Source: Anthonomus grandis grandis
Taxonomy: Eukaryota; Arthropoda; Insecta; Coleoptera; Curculionidae
Assembly: GCF_022605725.1 (NCBI RefSeq)
Contig: NC_065552.1
Coordinates: forward strand, 16,324,785-16,388,784
DNA: 64,000 nucleotides
Direction of reading: 5' to 3'
The translations under genes were made by a program, and so were the position numbers. Shown piece after piece: positions 24,180 through 34,679 of the stretch. The first letter of the stretch is position 1. Every line of letters starts with the position of its first letter. The notes beneath the pieces were generated by a model, which did no database searches, was not told where the DNA came from, and worked only from the letters and a program-made list of their open reading frames with translations.

Positions 24180-25069
24180 TTTAGGAAAGCACTGATTGAT
24201 CTTATCACACAGAAATAAAAAAATAAAGTAAGTGGGTCAGAAGCCGTTTCAAGTGCATTCCAATTTACCGAAGCTGTAGCAGCAGAAAAAACATTGAAAT
24301 TTCTTCTGCTGAAAATTCTTCCCATATAATAAGATGAAGATGATACAGTATTATAGGGCATTTTAGCAAGAATAGCTTCATAGTCGGAAATACCAGATGG
24401 GAGTACTGTGCATAAAACGTCATCAAAATTTGTACAGAAATAGTCAATTGTAGTTGCAGATGAAGAAGTTATTCGTGTGGGAGAAAGAACGTGCATTTTC
24501 AAGTCTTAAGAATTTAAAATACTTAAAAGAGAAGTACGTGGCAAGGTTTCATCAGTGTAGTTGATATTAAAGTCACCAGCCAATATAACCCTAGAGTGTA
24601 GGGACAACTGGGATAAAAGAGAATCAAGTTTGTCCAAAAATATAGCAATATCTCCTGTAGGTGGCCTATAAACACAAAGAATATATAAATTAAAATGCTT
24701 ACAAAAAGAAAGAGAGAATTCAAAAACATTCTCTAACAGAAGATTATCATACTTATCAATATTACAACAAATCGTTTCAATTGTTTGCCTAGCCAAGATC
24801 ATGGTTCCTCCATGTATAGATTGTTGATGACAAAAATTTGATATAGGAACATAATCAGATATTAAAAAACATTCACTAGGCCTCAACCAGTGCTCAGTCA
24901 GAAGTACAATATCAGAAAAATTACATGTGTCCAGCAAAAGATGAAGCTCATCCATCTTGTTTCTTAGGGATTGTATATTAAGAATAAAGATACTTAAGCT
25001 TTTCGAAGAGCTAATTTCAATCTTGCTAGTAGAATATGAACATGAAGGAGATTCAACCTTCGTGGACAT
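24180..25069 (-). pseudogene. ORF2 APE endonuclease
   Basis: Open from 25069 to 24506, then in a shifted frame to 24176. Motifs in order: LNIQSLRNKMDELHLLL, DIVLLTEHWL (metal-binding Glu), YRPPTGD, ILAGDFNINY (catalytic Asp/Asn) and, after the frameshift, PSGISDYEAI in place of the usual SDH. Loss of the His suggests an inactive nuclease. Confidence 0.8.
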
Positions 25070-25133
25070 GTCTATAAAAAAGGAGAATTCAATTCACGAT
25101 CAGTAATCAGTTCAGACTCATTAATTTGATGAT

Positions 25134-25520
25134 TCAAAGACAATTTATTCGATGAAATATTAATTTTAAAATATTTGAAAATATGTGCATGTAATAATGA
25201 TGCCAAGTCTGAACCAAAGTTACTGGCGTGATAGACTCTAAAATCCTATACAGATTAATATTATTTGCATGAAAAGTACGATAAAGGGCCTTATTACTAT
25301 TATATATAACATTATGGTTTAAATAAGTATAAGGGCTTGTCATCACTAAAGTGTTTGTATCAACATGATTTTGAATTAATTTTTTTAAAACATCAGATGA
25401 AGAACAAATTCCATTTAACATTACTATTAAAAAATCTTCTTTCGTAAAGTCCTTAACTAAATTTGATGCTGTCCTAATCACTTCACTGCTTGAACTGCCC
25501 GGCTTAAGGAAACACTGGAC
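25134..25520 (-). pseudogene. ORF1 SGNH-hydrolase (esterase-like) domain
   Basis: From 25520 the frame reads LKPGSSSSEVIRTASNLVKD, then DFLIVMLNGICSSSDVL, LVMTSPYTYL and NSNKALYRTF. This order (PGSS, DYLIVMAGTND-like, VP/SPYR-like, N..L) matches the SGNH-hydrolase domain found in ORF1 of some CR1-like retrotransposons. The GTND-like catalytic block is altered to LNGI. 115 residues are open from 25481. Confidence 0.6.
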
Positions 25521-25540
25521 CTTGTAGTAAGCTTCAAACT

Positions 25541-25867
25541 TTAAACGTCCAACACCTTTACGGAGTCTAACATCTTCTTATTTAAGTTAGTTAAGTCGTT
25601 TACGTCTTTTTGTAGCAAGTTTATTTCAGTCTTATAGGTTGAAGACTCATTTTCTAATGTTTTTATCGTTATTATTAAATTTTTATTTAGGATATTTAGC
25701 TCGCTAATTTGTGAATTGAACTTAAGACTTGCCCTTTCACTCACTTTTAATAATGCGAACAATTCACCTTCTTTAATTTTTAAGTTTTTCAATTCAACTT
25801 TAAGTTCTTCATTCCGTTTATGCAGATTTTCCAGGGATGAGGAAAACTTCTTTTCGGCCTCCAACAC
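25541..25867 (-). pseudogene. ORF1 coiled-coil segment
   Basis: 108 residues of continuous heptad pattern (Leu, Lys, Glu, Asn), for instance NEELKVELKNLKIKEGELF and LNILNKNLIITIKTLENESS. It is separated from the finger domain by one frameshift and from the next domain by another. In this family the coil multimerises ORF1 protein. Confidence 0.65.
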
Positions 25868-25869
25868 TT

Positions 25870-26145
25870 CATCTTCTTCTGTTTCTTCTCATTCTCTCTA
25901 TATGTCTATCCTTCTCTTTCAATTCTGTCAACAAATCATAAATCTTTTGCTCATTCATTTTTCCTTCCTGATCTCTTTCATTAAAATTATCTTGACATCT
26001 TTGTGAGCATAAAATCCTGTAGCCTCCCAGTTTTATGGCAACAGAATTTCTTTCCAGACAACTTGGGTGGAAGATTGAAATACAAGAGATGCAGCAATAA
26101 TTTGGAAAATCCCTCTTCTGACAACATTTTTGAAACTGCGGTTCA
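25870..26145 (-). pseudogene. ORF1 N-terminal cysteine-rich (PHD-like) finger
   Basis: The frame reads EPQFQKCCQKRDFPNYCCIS, then CISIFHPSCL and ILCSQRCQD. The spacing of Cys and His (CC, CC-C, H-C, C-C) resembles the PHD-like finger at the start of ORF1 in CR1-like elements of insects. It runs on into KMNEQKIYDLLTELKEKDRH and then a stop (RRNRRR). The following coiled coil is in the next frame. Confidence 0.6.
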
Positions 26146-26481
26146 TTTTAGATTATAAGGAAATATTATTAAATTGAAATAAATATTAATGGTAAAAACA
26201 GGAACTGCAAGTAAACAGTAACTTGAACTTATATAACTTGAAACCCAACGCAGGAAACAAACGTACAACAAAACGCACAATTGCACGTCCTACGGTTAAT
26301 GTTCAATTATTTCAAGTTAAGGTCAGTGGTAGCCAGATAATTTTAAATTTAGTCAAACCAGGAACTGTTTATAAAATAAAAACATTTACTGATGCAGGAA
26401 CTTAATATATATATAAATATAATTATAAATATAACAAATTTTTTTATTTTTTTTATATATATTTTTTTTATTTTCTTCGTC

Positions 26482-26608
26482 AGGGCTACAAATTTATAGA
26501 AGAAATAATATATAATGATTTTTGTAGGTTTACTTGTACAATGGAAATTCGTTATAAGTATCTTAATACTATACATTTAATTATGAAAGTCTACTATGAG
26601 GCCACATC
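26482..26608 (-). repeat. Left inverted pseudo-LTR of the Penelope-like element
   Basis: Inverse of 29941-30063. On the minus strand it contains CCCTGACGAAGAAAAT, including a CTGACGA box of hammerhead-ribozyme type, followed by AT-rich sequence instead of the second core strand. Confidence 0.65.
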
Positions 26609-26715
26609 TTGTTGATTTATTTAGAAAAAAAGAGATTAATTAAATTGTTTAATAAAGATGACCCACTAACGAAGATTGCTAATAAACATTTTAAAACGAT
26701 TGGTACACTGTCAAC

Positions 26716-29111
26716 CAGTGGCGGCTCCTTCTTAGGGTCAATTGGTCAATGACCCCCCTAAAATAATCTCATAAAAATACCAATTTTATTAAAAATATCT
26801 TTTATGTAAAACTTCATTGTGAATTATAAAATTCTCTAAGCAGTCTGCATTGGCAAAACAAATAATTATATTACTAACGTCGCGCCTCGCGCTCATCACA
26901 CAAGCCCGTGGCTGGGCCGTATTTTAAATTGTCCCTATACAGTTCTTATGGCTTATGGAGAAATGCATGTAAAATAGAACAAAGAGGGCAGATTCGCATT
27001 TCGTGAGCGGGAGTGAGAGTCACCTTTCAGTCCTATCTCGCTAACGTAGTCGACGGCCCGACCGGATGAATGTTTTGTTTTAGTTAGTTACTGTATATTT
27101 TAAACAAACTAATCGTCCGTGTAAAATTTTGCGGAGTTTTCAAAATTGCATTGCGCGGTCATGACGAAAGTAACAGCTCCAATAATCCTGGAATTTTTCT
27201 GGGCCTTATCGATTTTGTTTCTGAACTGGATTTAATGTTTAAAGAACATATTGAAAAAAGTACAGTATTTAAAGGAACATCAAAAACAATTCAGAACGAC
27301 ATTTTAGAATCAATGTTAGCCATTGTACATACTCATATAATTAAGGAGATTGGCCAGATAAATTTTGTGGCAATTCAAGTAGATGAGACTACAGACAGCT
27401 CCAATAAAACGCAGATGATTGTCATATTGCAATATGTATTAACTGGTATTGTACATGAAAGATTTTCGAAATTTGTTAACCCTCCAGCTACCACAGCACA
27501 ACATTTAACTAATGTAATATTGGAAGAACTTCAATTATTAAAAATTAATGAAGCACCTGAAAAATTGATTGCCTAAAGTTACGTTTAAGTTAAGAAATAT
27601 ACCCAAATGCACACTTTATTCACTGCTATGCCCATCAACTTAATCTTATCCTGCAAAAAGCGGCGGGTCAACATAAACCGATAAAAATATTTTTTGCAAA
27701 TTTACACGCATTTTCGTCCTTTTTCGGCCAATCTCTAAAACGTACGATGGTTCTGGATAGAGTGGTTAAAGTAAGGCTACCTAAAGCTGCACCCACTCGA
27801 TGGGCTTTCAATACAAAATGTGTTGAAATTGTATATACTTATAAAGATGATTTAAAATCTTGCTTAGAGGAAATTATTGATGAGGAGCATGATGGTAACA
27901 ATATAAATCAAGCAACTGGCTTAAAAAGACATTTGGAAGATGAGCTTTTTTTATTTTGCATAAATTTTTTCCATAAAATAATGCCCCATGTTGATATATT
28001 GTTTAAACAATTGCAAGTGCGAGATATTGATGTCATATCTATCAAAAATTATATACTGTCTTTTAACAACAATATCCAAATAATTAGAAATACTATATTG
28101 GAATCAGAAGAACCAAGCACATCAACAGCAAAAAAAAGAAAAAGTACTACAGCTACAGAGGATCCAAAGCGACGAACTGCACTGGAAATTTGTGATATTA
28201 TTATATCTGAAATAAATCACAGGTTTGGTTTCAATGATCATCTCATGATTTCACAGTTATTCTACGCAGAGAAATTTGAGGCATACACTACCAACTTTCC
28301 GCAAAATATTTTAAATATGGTGAAGGCTCATTATCCCACAGTAAATATTTCCAAACTAAGATCGGAACTTGAAGTCATATTATATTGTCGTGAGGATTTT
28401 CGCAATAGTATCGGTGCAGTAGCCATACTTTAGCTTTTTTATTAACATGAATTTGTCTGAAACATTTTCTGAAGTAGTGAAATTTTTAAATATTTTGTGC
28501 ACACTCCCTATGACAACCGTGGAAAGTAAGAGATGTTTTTCTACTTTAAAAAGAGTAAAAACATTCCTGCGTAATACGATGGGACAATCTAGACTTAGTG
28601 CCTTGTCTATGTCGAGCATCGAGAAAATACTTGTCAAAAGCATTCCAAATTTCAATGATAAGGTCATAGACTATTTTGCAGAACTAAAGGATAGGAGAAT
28701 TCACTTAAAATATAAAAATATTTAAGGTAAATTTCATCTTAATAAATTTACAATTTATTATATAAATATTCCTTTATATCAGTCGATAACCTGTTTATAC
28801 CCTTTTTCCTATATTTTTATTTAAAATATTTACTCTAATAAAAAGGCAAAGTTAATTTTCGGAAAACGATTTAAGCATTTAAAGTTATTTTTACCCGTTT
28901 AATAGGATAAAAATCTCGGTAAATATTATTGAGTTTTATCCAAGTCTGTATTTTTTATCTAAAATATAAATGCTAAAAGATCTTTCAAATACTTTAAAAA
29001 ATCAATAGTTTGATTTGTTTTTTTTTTTTTATTAACTATAAGTTTTTTTTGTAAACTATAAGTTTTCAAAACGAAATGACCCCCTGAAGATTGACCCACG
29101 AGCCGCCACTG
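26716..29111 (+). mobile_element. hAT transposon, 2,396 bp, 8-bp target duplication
   Basis: Termini CAGTGGCGGCTC at both ends (inverted), with CTGTCAAC duplicated at 26708-26715 and 29112-29119. Subterminal GGGTCAAT and GACCCCC motifs occur near both ends. The transposase gene lies on the plus strand in three open blocks. Inserted into the Penelope-like element. Confidence 0.93.
27151..28725 (+). pseudogene. hAT transposase (ZMYM1-like type)
   Basis: Three blocks in order. 27151-27576 has NFVAIQVDETTDSSNKTQM (first Asp) and VLTGIVHERF. 27747-28433 has a leucine-rich middle with PTRWAFNTKCVE. 28447-28725 is the C-terminal dimerisation domain (LPMTTVESKRCFSTLKRVKTFLR). Segments between the blocks, including the second Asp region near 27580-27740, are frame-shifted. 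The domain layout is that of hAT transposases whose host-domesticated relatives are annotated zinc finger MYM-type protein 1. The N-terminal zinc finger is not visible. Broken, so probably immobile. Confidence 0.85.
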
Positions 29112-29510
29112 CTGTCAACTAAGCTCAAAGATAAAGATGATAAGTTGTTGAAGTCAAACGTCGTTTACAGTGTTCCATGTAATGATTGTAATAAAAATTA
29201 TATTGGTCAAACATCTAGAATTTTAAAAGATAGGATAACATCTCATAAAAGTGATTGCAGATTGAAAAAAAACTTATGTGCTTTAGCCCAACATAATAGT
29301 GGTACTAGACGTAGTTTTGGTTATGAAGAAACAAAAATCTTAAATGTAGAAGCTAAACTGGTTAAAAAAAAATTCTTGGAAATGGTAGAGATTTATTCAG
29401 ATCCAAATTGTATCAATAAAAAAACAGACATAGAAGATTTGAGTGTAATATATTCTAATTTACTAAATATGAATGTCTTAAACAATTCAAAAAACGATAC
29501 CTCTCTTTAA
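29112..29510 (+). pseudogene. Penelope-like GIY-YIG endonuclease domain
   Basis: The frame, open to a TAA at 29508-29510, contains VVYSVPCNDCNKNYIGQTSR, LKDRITSHKSDCR, CALAQHNSGTRRSFG and KKKFLEMVEIYSDPNCINKK. VYS and YIGQT are the GIY-YIG core, with Arg in DRI and His in SHKSD. The CNDC cysteines are typical of the Penelope-type subfamily. The protein normally nicks DNA for target-primed reverse transcription. With its RT missing it is a fragment. Confidence 0.82.
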
Positions 29511-29940
29511 TTCTAAGGCTATTTATAATTCAAAACATAGAACAAAAATCTAAAATAATTAAAATAAATTAAAAAAAAAATATTTCAAAAATAAAAAAAA
29601 ATCTTCAAGATTTTTTTCTCTAGTGATCTACTAATAAAATGCCTAATATTGTTAATTTAAAAATTGTTCCTAAACTGAACTCTATTCAAATCACACATTT
29701 TTTAAAAAAGGGTCAATTATTATAATGTTTTGAATACTAAAATGGATTTAATAATTTATAATAGTGTTAACATAGCATAAAGTACAAACAGATACCATTA
29801 TATTAAAAAACGGTCTCCGGTATACCATAATTTTTAAATTTTATATAGCGTTCCATGTCAGTTTAGCTCTGCTTCGGTTTAAATGAAATTATAAAAATCA
29901 AGTAAAATGTAGTCTTTTTTTTTATAAACCAACAAAGATG

Positions 29941-30095
29941 TTGCCTCATAGTAGACTTTCATAACTAAAAGTATAGTAGTAAGTATACTTATAACGAATT
30001 TCCATTGTACAAGCAAACCTACAAAAATAATTATATATTATTTCTTCTATAAATTTGTAGCCCTGAAGGAGAAAATAAACATTTTCGAAAGCTTT
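29941..30095 (+). repeat. Right pseudo-LTR with hammerhead-like core
   Basis: Inverse copy of the left arm. Near 30061-30092 it reads CCTGAAGGAGAAAAT, a short loop, ATTTTCGAAAGC. That is a CTGA box, a stem II hairpin (GAAAAT with ATTTTC) and the GAAA core of a hammerhead. Penelope-like pseudo-LTRs are known to carry hammerhead motifs. Here the box deviates from CTGANGA. Confidence 0.5.
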
Positions 30096-30998
30096 GGTGG
30101 TAACTTAAAAGGCATTTTATTTCAACAATAGCTGTCAGGACCGATACCTCAAGAGAATTGTAAAAAAAGTTTTTGTTATTTAACTAGTCGACCAAGACTA
30201 CCCTCCCTCTACTTACTCTTAAATCTTTTACATGCTAATCTAACATTGTATAGGTACACACAAACGGTAAACAAACAGAAAAATATGAGGTTTACAAATT
30301 ATTTTAACATAACATGTTTGAAACGACCACCTTCTTGTCTAATGAAAGTACGCATGCGCGGGAATATAGCGTGCGGCATATCAACTTTTTCTTCATTGGT
30401 GCACATTTCAAATACTAGCAAATTTATTTAAATAACAAATAATAATTGCGCTTGACAAGATGTCATGTATTATGTAAATTGAAAAATAATTGAAGAACGC
30501 GTCAAAACGCAGCCTATTCAAGCAATCAAGGCCTTGTATGCTATTTTTAATTATTAAATGCGTTTATTTATGTGACTTTTGAGTTTTGTATATGAGTTTT
30601 TTCTTCTAGTGGGCTTATTTATCAACCCATTTAAAAAATAATCATATCAAATTATTGGCAAATAAACCGCATTTCAAAAGTGGTTGTTCCCAATAATGTG
30701 CTATAACTATAATTATAGTTTAAAAAATTAAGTAAATCCCAAAATTAATGATTTAGACATTTTAAATACGCCTGTAAAAGACTTAAATCATATAGTGTAA
30801 CGAAAACTATTTTTCCGTGATTACTTGATTAAAAATTAAAACTTTCAACGCATTCATGGCACCCTATTTTAAAATTTAAAAAAGTGATTTTTTCTATGAC
30901 TATAAAACAAAAAATAGAAAATACAGTATTAATGTTTTTAGAATATTATTTTTTCTCGAAATGCGTAAAAATATATGTACCAAGTGTCCTATTGAAAA
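30096..30998. other. Intronic AT-rich sequence
   Basis: No coding or RNA feature that I can support. Confidence 0.5.
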
Positions 30999-31125
30999 TA
31001 AGAAAGTTAGTGTCATCTTTCTATTCAAGACAACACTTCCTGTTGTGTCGGAAAGTGATGGAAAATAGTAGAATGTCAAAAGATGCTCTTATCACTATTC
31101 TATCGATATACCAAATTTCAATTAT
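30999..31125 (+). repeat. Dispersed repeat, copy 1 (sister at 60016-60122)
   Basis: Starts AAGAAAGTTAGTGTCA and contains ATGTCAAAAGATGC and CTATTCTATCGATA, then ACCAAATTTCA. The same order occurs at 60016-60122 with small differences. A short hairpin around CACTTCC / GGAAGTG is part of both. Followed here by a (TA)n microsatellite. Confidence 0.7.
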
Positions 31126-31190
31126 ATAGTATATATATATATATAGTATATATATATATATAATATATATAGTAAATATATATTGTTAAT
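31122..31190. repeat. (TA)n microsatellite
   Basis: Almost pure alternating TA with occasional G. Confidence 0.9.
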
Positions 31191-31443
31191 TAACGTAAGA
31201 CAAAAAAAATGTAACTAAACAAAAACACTATTGAGTCATTAATTCAACTCACACCAAAATGGTAGCCTTTCAAAATCTTATTTTTTGCATTTTTGTTTAG
31301 TTTTATTTTGTTTACTATACCTGTTCAGGTGTAATTAATTTACTTGGAGGTGTGTTCTTTCTAGAGTTTTTTGATTTTTTGTTTTTTTTTTTGACTCTAA
31401 CCTAACTAACTCTAACTGAACTCTACAAACAACAACACACCTA

Positions 31444-32845
31444 CACTACCGCTCAAAAGTATTTCCCACATATGCCTGTTTTAAAGTTATAACTAAAAAT
31501 AATAAACCCATCAGTTATTCTTATGAAACGGTTTATTTATAACAAAATGAATATAAACAATACATTTTTCAATTAATTAAATTTAAGAAAATCAAATTCA
31601 ACAAGTCTTCTGTTGATGTGAGGCATGATTTTCGCACTTGTCTATCCAGTTCGTCCCACAGTAATTCGATAGAATTGAGGTCCGGTGATTGTGGGGGCCA
31701 TACTATAACTTTCAGAAGATGTTGCCTTTGTAATTGACCTAAATATTGCTTGCACAATTTCGACGTGTGCTTGGGGTCATTTTCATGTTGAAAGATGAAG
31801 TTTTCCCCAATTAATCGAGCACCAGAAGGAAGTACATTGTCACTTAAAATTGTTTTGTAACCCTCTTTTCGAAGAATTCCCTCTATTCTAATTAGATCGC
31901 CCACTGCAGATCCTCCGAAACAATCCCACACCATCACCGAAGCACCACCGTATTTAACTGAGGCCACCGTATAGTTCTCAGCAACCCTTTCATTGGCATA
32001 ACGGCGAACAAAAACTCGCCTCTTCGTTCCAAAAACCTCGAATTTTGACTCGTCTCTCCAGAGAACTTTCTTCCAGTCATCAATGGTCTATTCTTTGTGT
32101 AATTGGGCCCACTCAAGTCTTTTCTTCTTATTAACATCCTTCAGTAGCGGTTTTGATACAGCTAAACGTCCTTTAAGACCAGCATTATAAAGTCGCCGTT
32201 TTACTGTCGAAACACTGACCGCTTTTTTACGCTCCTTGTTGATTTTTGCTGTGATTTCAGGAGCGGTAAGGCGTCTATTGCGTTTGCTTGTAATTATAAT
32301 ATTTAAATCCTCCTTTGAACTTGTTGCCTTTGGCCTTCCCGATCGAGGTTTGTCGCTAATAGTCCCTTCTCTGGTGAATTTCCTAACATTATAATCGACG
32401 GTCCGCCTTGGAATTTCCAAATCCGTCGAAATTTGACGGTTAGTCTTTCCAGCCTTATGAAGTCCAATGATAATACCTTTTGTTTCTACAGATAACTCTT
32501 TTGTTTAAGCCATTTTAAAGAATTTTGAAAAAACCAGCAAAGAAGCGGTGACACACAAAATCAATTCTTGAAGTCTAAAAACCTTTAAATGTTTCAAATT
32601 TCATCGGAAACGAGTTGTAAACAGATTAGTTTTTTAGAAGATGTACATATTTTCACTACATTGTTTGTTATTCGCAAGACTATTTTTAAATAGTGTTTTT
32701 CAACGAACCATAGGTGATGGGTATGCTGTTTAAGCAATTTACAAAAGAGATACAATCTTAATATAGGTATAAAAATAAGATTTTTGTGTCTAATTTAAAA
32801 TATTAAAAAGAATACATGGTGCGCAAATACTTTTGAGCGGTAGTG
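31444..32845 (-). mobile_element. Tc1-type transposon, 1,402 bp
   Basis: Inverted termini CACTACCGCTCAAAAGTATT at both ends, flanked by TA (31442-31443 and 32846-32847). It carries one transposase gene on the minus strand with only two stop codons. Confidence 0.93.
31569..32513 (-). pseudogene. Tc1 transposase, 314 codons with two in-frame stops
   Basis: One frame runs from ATG (32513) to the stop at 31569. An N-terminal paired-like helix-turn-helix (IIIGLHKAGKTNRQISTDL), a GRPKATSSKED hinge and a second helix-turn-helix are followed by the catalytic triad: LWRDESKFEVFG (Asp), FQHENDPKHTS (with the expected Gln-Asp pair changed to Glu-Asn) and SPDLNSIELLWDELD (Glu). The stops are at codon 3 (TAA, Gln-like context) and before TIDDWKKV (TAG, probably a former Trp or Gln codon). 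No frameshift is present, so it died recently. Confidence 0.88.
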
Positions 32846-33440
32846 TACAAACAAGTTAGACCTGAACAGGTGTAAAGAAAATAAAAATAAATAAAATGCG
32901 AAAAATAAGATTTTGAAAGGCTGTTGCTATGGGTAGAAGTAATGATAGACTTAATATTCTAGGACCATATAGCATTCAGTGGGAGCTTTCAAACGATGTA
33001 TCGCATGACCCTCCTTTCTAATTAGGAGCCGCACTGTATAATAATATGTAAATTCGCTAAATATTTCAAAAAAACGCAAAAACGCGTAAACTAAAACTTT
33101 TTCGGTCTTATATAAAATGTTTTTATGGATTTATGAAATTTATAAACCCATCGATTGTGATACATCCATATATAACGAGGTATTATTTAGCTGATTAAGT
33201 TTATATCAATATTTGTTAATACAGTAAACTTAAAATTTGTTACTACGGAACTTGTTAACAAAATTACTTAAAAAATATATTTTGTTTGTTCTGAAATATA
33301 ATGATTTTTAAACAATGCTGTGCTAAAAATAATATTTACATAACGAAACAATAATTAAAATGGTGATTGCCTGCTATTCTCCTCGCATTATCATTAAAAT
33401 TTTGCCAATATTTTAGAAGAACAAAACATGATATAAAATT

Positions 33441-33535
33441 GCAAAATTATTTTGCTGCGATAAGGAGGTCGATAACAAGTCTTCTCATTAGTATAAAACG
33501 AAGAATATTTTTCATAAAAAACATCAGTTCAATCC
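33441..33535 (+). promoter_or_regulatory. Proximal promoter of secreted gene 1
   Basis: CTGCGATAA (33455-33463, GATA-like), then AACAAGTCTTCTCATTAG, TATAAAA (33492-33498) and an initiator ATCAGTT (TCAGT at 33524-33528), 34 bp from TATA to the initiator A. The same order and almost the same sequence precede genes 2 and 3. Confidence 0.8.
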
Positions 33536-33542
33536 AAGAACC

Positions 33543-34235
33543 ATGAAGTGTATCGTGTTCTTATCTTGCCTAGCATTGGCATGTGCCGCGTCTTCTAAAA
33601 CCTACAAAACCGAGAATAAGGTAGGAACCCACGAGGGGTCCTACTACAACCCATGGCAATTCTATTCGAGTTATTACCAGAACTACCAAGGGCTACCATG
33701 GTACTCGTATCCCAACTATGTTCAAAACCCAATGTACCAATCATGGGTGCATTCTCAATACCCATGGTATCAAACTCCTCAATTCCAAAGTTTGGATTGG
33801 ATGAACCAAGGCTATGTTCAAGATAAATACCAATATGGTGTAGAATCTTGGCCTCAATATTATAGAACCCAGTTCCCCGAATTCCAAAAATACTGGACCA
33901 ACCAGTACAACTACCTACAAGAACAATACCAGCACGGAGAATATCCATACGTTCAATACCCATGGACCCAGCACAAGCAGTTTGAGGGACAACAGTTACC
34001 AATAAACTGGTTCCACACCCAGCAAGAATATATTCAAGGTAAACCTGCTTATGAAGGAACTCAGGGAGAATACCAACAGTACCACGAGAATCCTTTCTAT
34101 TGGAGAAGCTTATTGTCGTCCCACCCATGGACCCAACAAAATTTCGCAGGATACAAGCAACAGTTTCCCAGTTGGTACCAACAGTGGTCAAAATACTGGA
34201 ACCCCCAACAATTTGAAGGCAAACAATACTATTGA
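33543..34235 (+). CDS. Secreted Tyr/Gln/Trp-rich protein, copy 1
   Basis: 230 residues in one exon. A signal peptide (MKCIVFLSCLALACAASS, cleavage likely after the AxA region at about 16-18) is followed by a low-complexity chain with about 35 Tyr, 39 Gln, 14 Trp and 16 Pro by hand count. It has no Cys after the signal, whose three Cys would be removed. Repeated short motifs are NPWQ, LPWY, YPWY, YPWT, HPWT and FPEFQKYWTNQY. I do not recognise the family. The composition suggests an extracellular structural, adhesive or cross-linkable protein (Tyr oxidation); that is inference. The start is fixed by the promoter and by conservation with the two sister genes. Poly(A) signal AATAAA at 34267-34272. 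It lies inside the 33.7-kb intron of the pgant7-like gene on the opposite strand. Confidence 0.85.
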   Translation: MKCIVFLSCLALACAASSKTYKTENKVGTHEGSYYNPWQFYSSYYQNYQGLPWYSYPNYVQNPMYQSWVHSQYPWYQTPQFQSLDWMNQGYVQDKYQYGVESWPQYYRTQFPEFQKYWTNQYNYLQEQYQHGEYPYVQYPWTQHKQFEGQQLPINWFHTQQEYIQGKPAYEGTQGEYQQYHENPFYWRSLLSSHPWTQQNFAGYKQQFPSWYQQWSKYWNPQQFEGKQYY

Positions 34236-34266
34236 TTTACTAAATTTTAAATGCCATGTTAAAGTA

Positions 34267-34272
34267 AATAAA
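34267..34272 (+). terminator. Polyadenylation signal of secreted gene 1
   Basis: AATAAA 32 bp after the stop; the context GTAAATAAAGTA is shared with genes 2 and 3. Confidence 0.7.
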
Positions 34273-34436
34273 GTACATTTTTGAAAGAATTCTGACTAAT
34301 TTATATGGCTCGTAAAAAGAGTATACCCTGAATTAAATAGTATATTTTATTAAGAATACAACAAAGTATGATACAATATGGATCTGCAATATTTAAATTA
34401 ATTTTTATTAAACGATTTTTATTAAATACTGAATAT

Positions 34437-34679
34437 TTATATAGCCAAGAGCATCTAATTCATATTCCATATTTTCTATTATTAATAGATTTATTTTTTT
34501 ATAACCAAATTTAAATAAAGCTCAACAGGTTCGGTTTTATTCAATGAATATAGGCCTAATAATAGCATTTCCAAGAATATCTGCCTAAACGTGTACCTCT
34601 TCTCCATATCCAGTAACTACAATTTTTTTTCCTACACATCGGAAGAACACAGGCCAAGAATTCTCAAACGTGATAGTTA
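34437..34679 (+). repeat. 3' flank duplicated with the secreted gene cluster (unit 1)
   Basis: Matches 43870-44060 and, in part, 46725-46855: AAGAGCATCTAATTC, ATAGGCCTAATAATAGCATT and TTCCAAGAATA occur in the same order. A second shared block (CTACACATCGG, AGAATTCTCAAAC) follows at 34633-34670, 44430-44470 and, more distantly, 47412-47450. The genes were copied with several hundred bases of flank. Confidence 0.75.

Larger units (their letters stand above)
22020..26150 (-). mobile_element. CR1/Jockey-like non-LTR retrotransposon (two ORFs, degenerate)
   Basis: On the minus strand, ORF1 (26145-25134) is followed by ORF2 with APE endonuclease (25069-24180), linker (24179-23988), RT (23985-22497) and C-terminal tail to about 22290. 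The minus-strand 3' end runs into a TTTCTTTCTTTC repeat (22021-22037 on the plus strand as GAAA units), a plausible 3' microsatellite tail. The element is nearly complete in layout with few frameshifts, so it is younger than the other retroelements here. Confidence 0.85.
26482..30090 (+). mobile_element. Penelope-like element (5'-truncated) with inverted pseudo-LTRs, split by a hAT
   Basis: The segments 26482-26608 and 29941-30063 are inverse copies of each other, as is common for Penelope-like elements. Between them the plus strand carries the GIY-YIG endonuclease end of the protein. The RT domain is almost entirely missing. Excising the hAT (26716-29111 with one 8-bp duplication) gives an uninterrupted frame reading KHFKTIGTLST, then KLKDKDDKLLKSN. 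Confidence 0.75.
31264..32922. mobile_element. Foldback element interrupted by a Tc1 transposon
   Basis: 31264-31334 and 32861-32922 are inverse copies: AGCCTTTCAAAATCTTATTT on the left, ending ACCTGTTCAGGTGTAA. The Tc1 element 31444-32845 lies between them, so the foldback is older. No coding capacity of its own. Confidence 0.75.

Noticed and set aside
33595..34191. Long minus-strand open frame across secreted gene 1 (and the same at 37378-37959 and 45275-45814)
   Set aside because: All three arise because Tyr, Gln and Trp codons read backwards rarely give stops. The plus frame has signal peptide, promoter and poly(A) signal.
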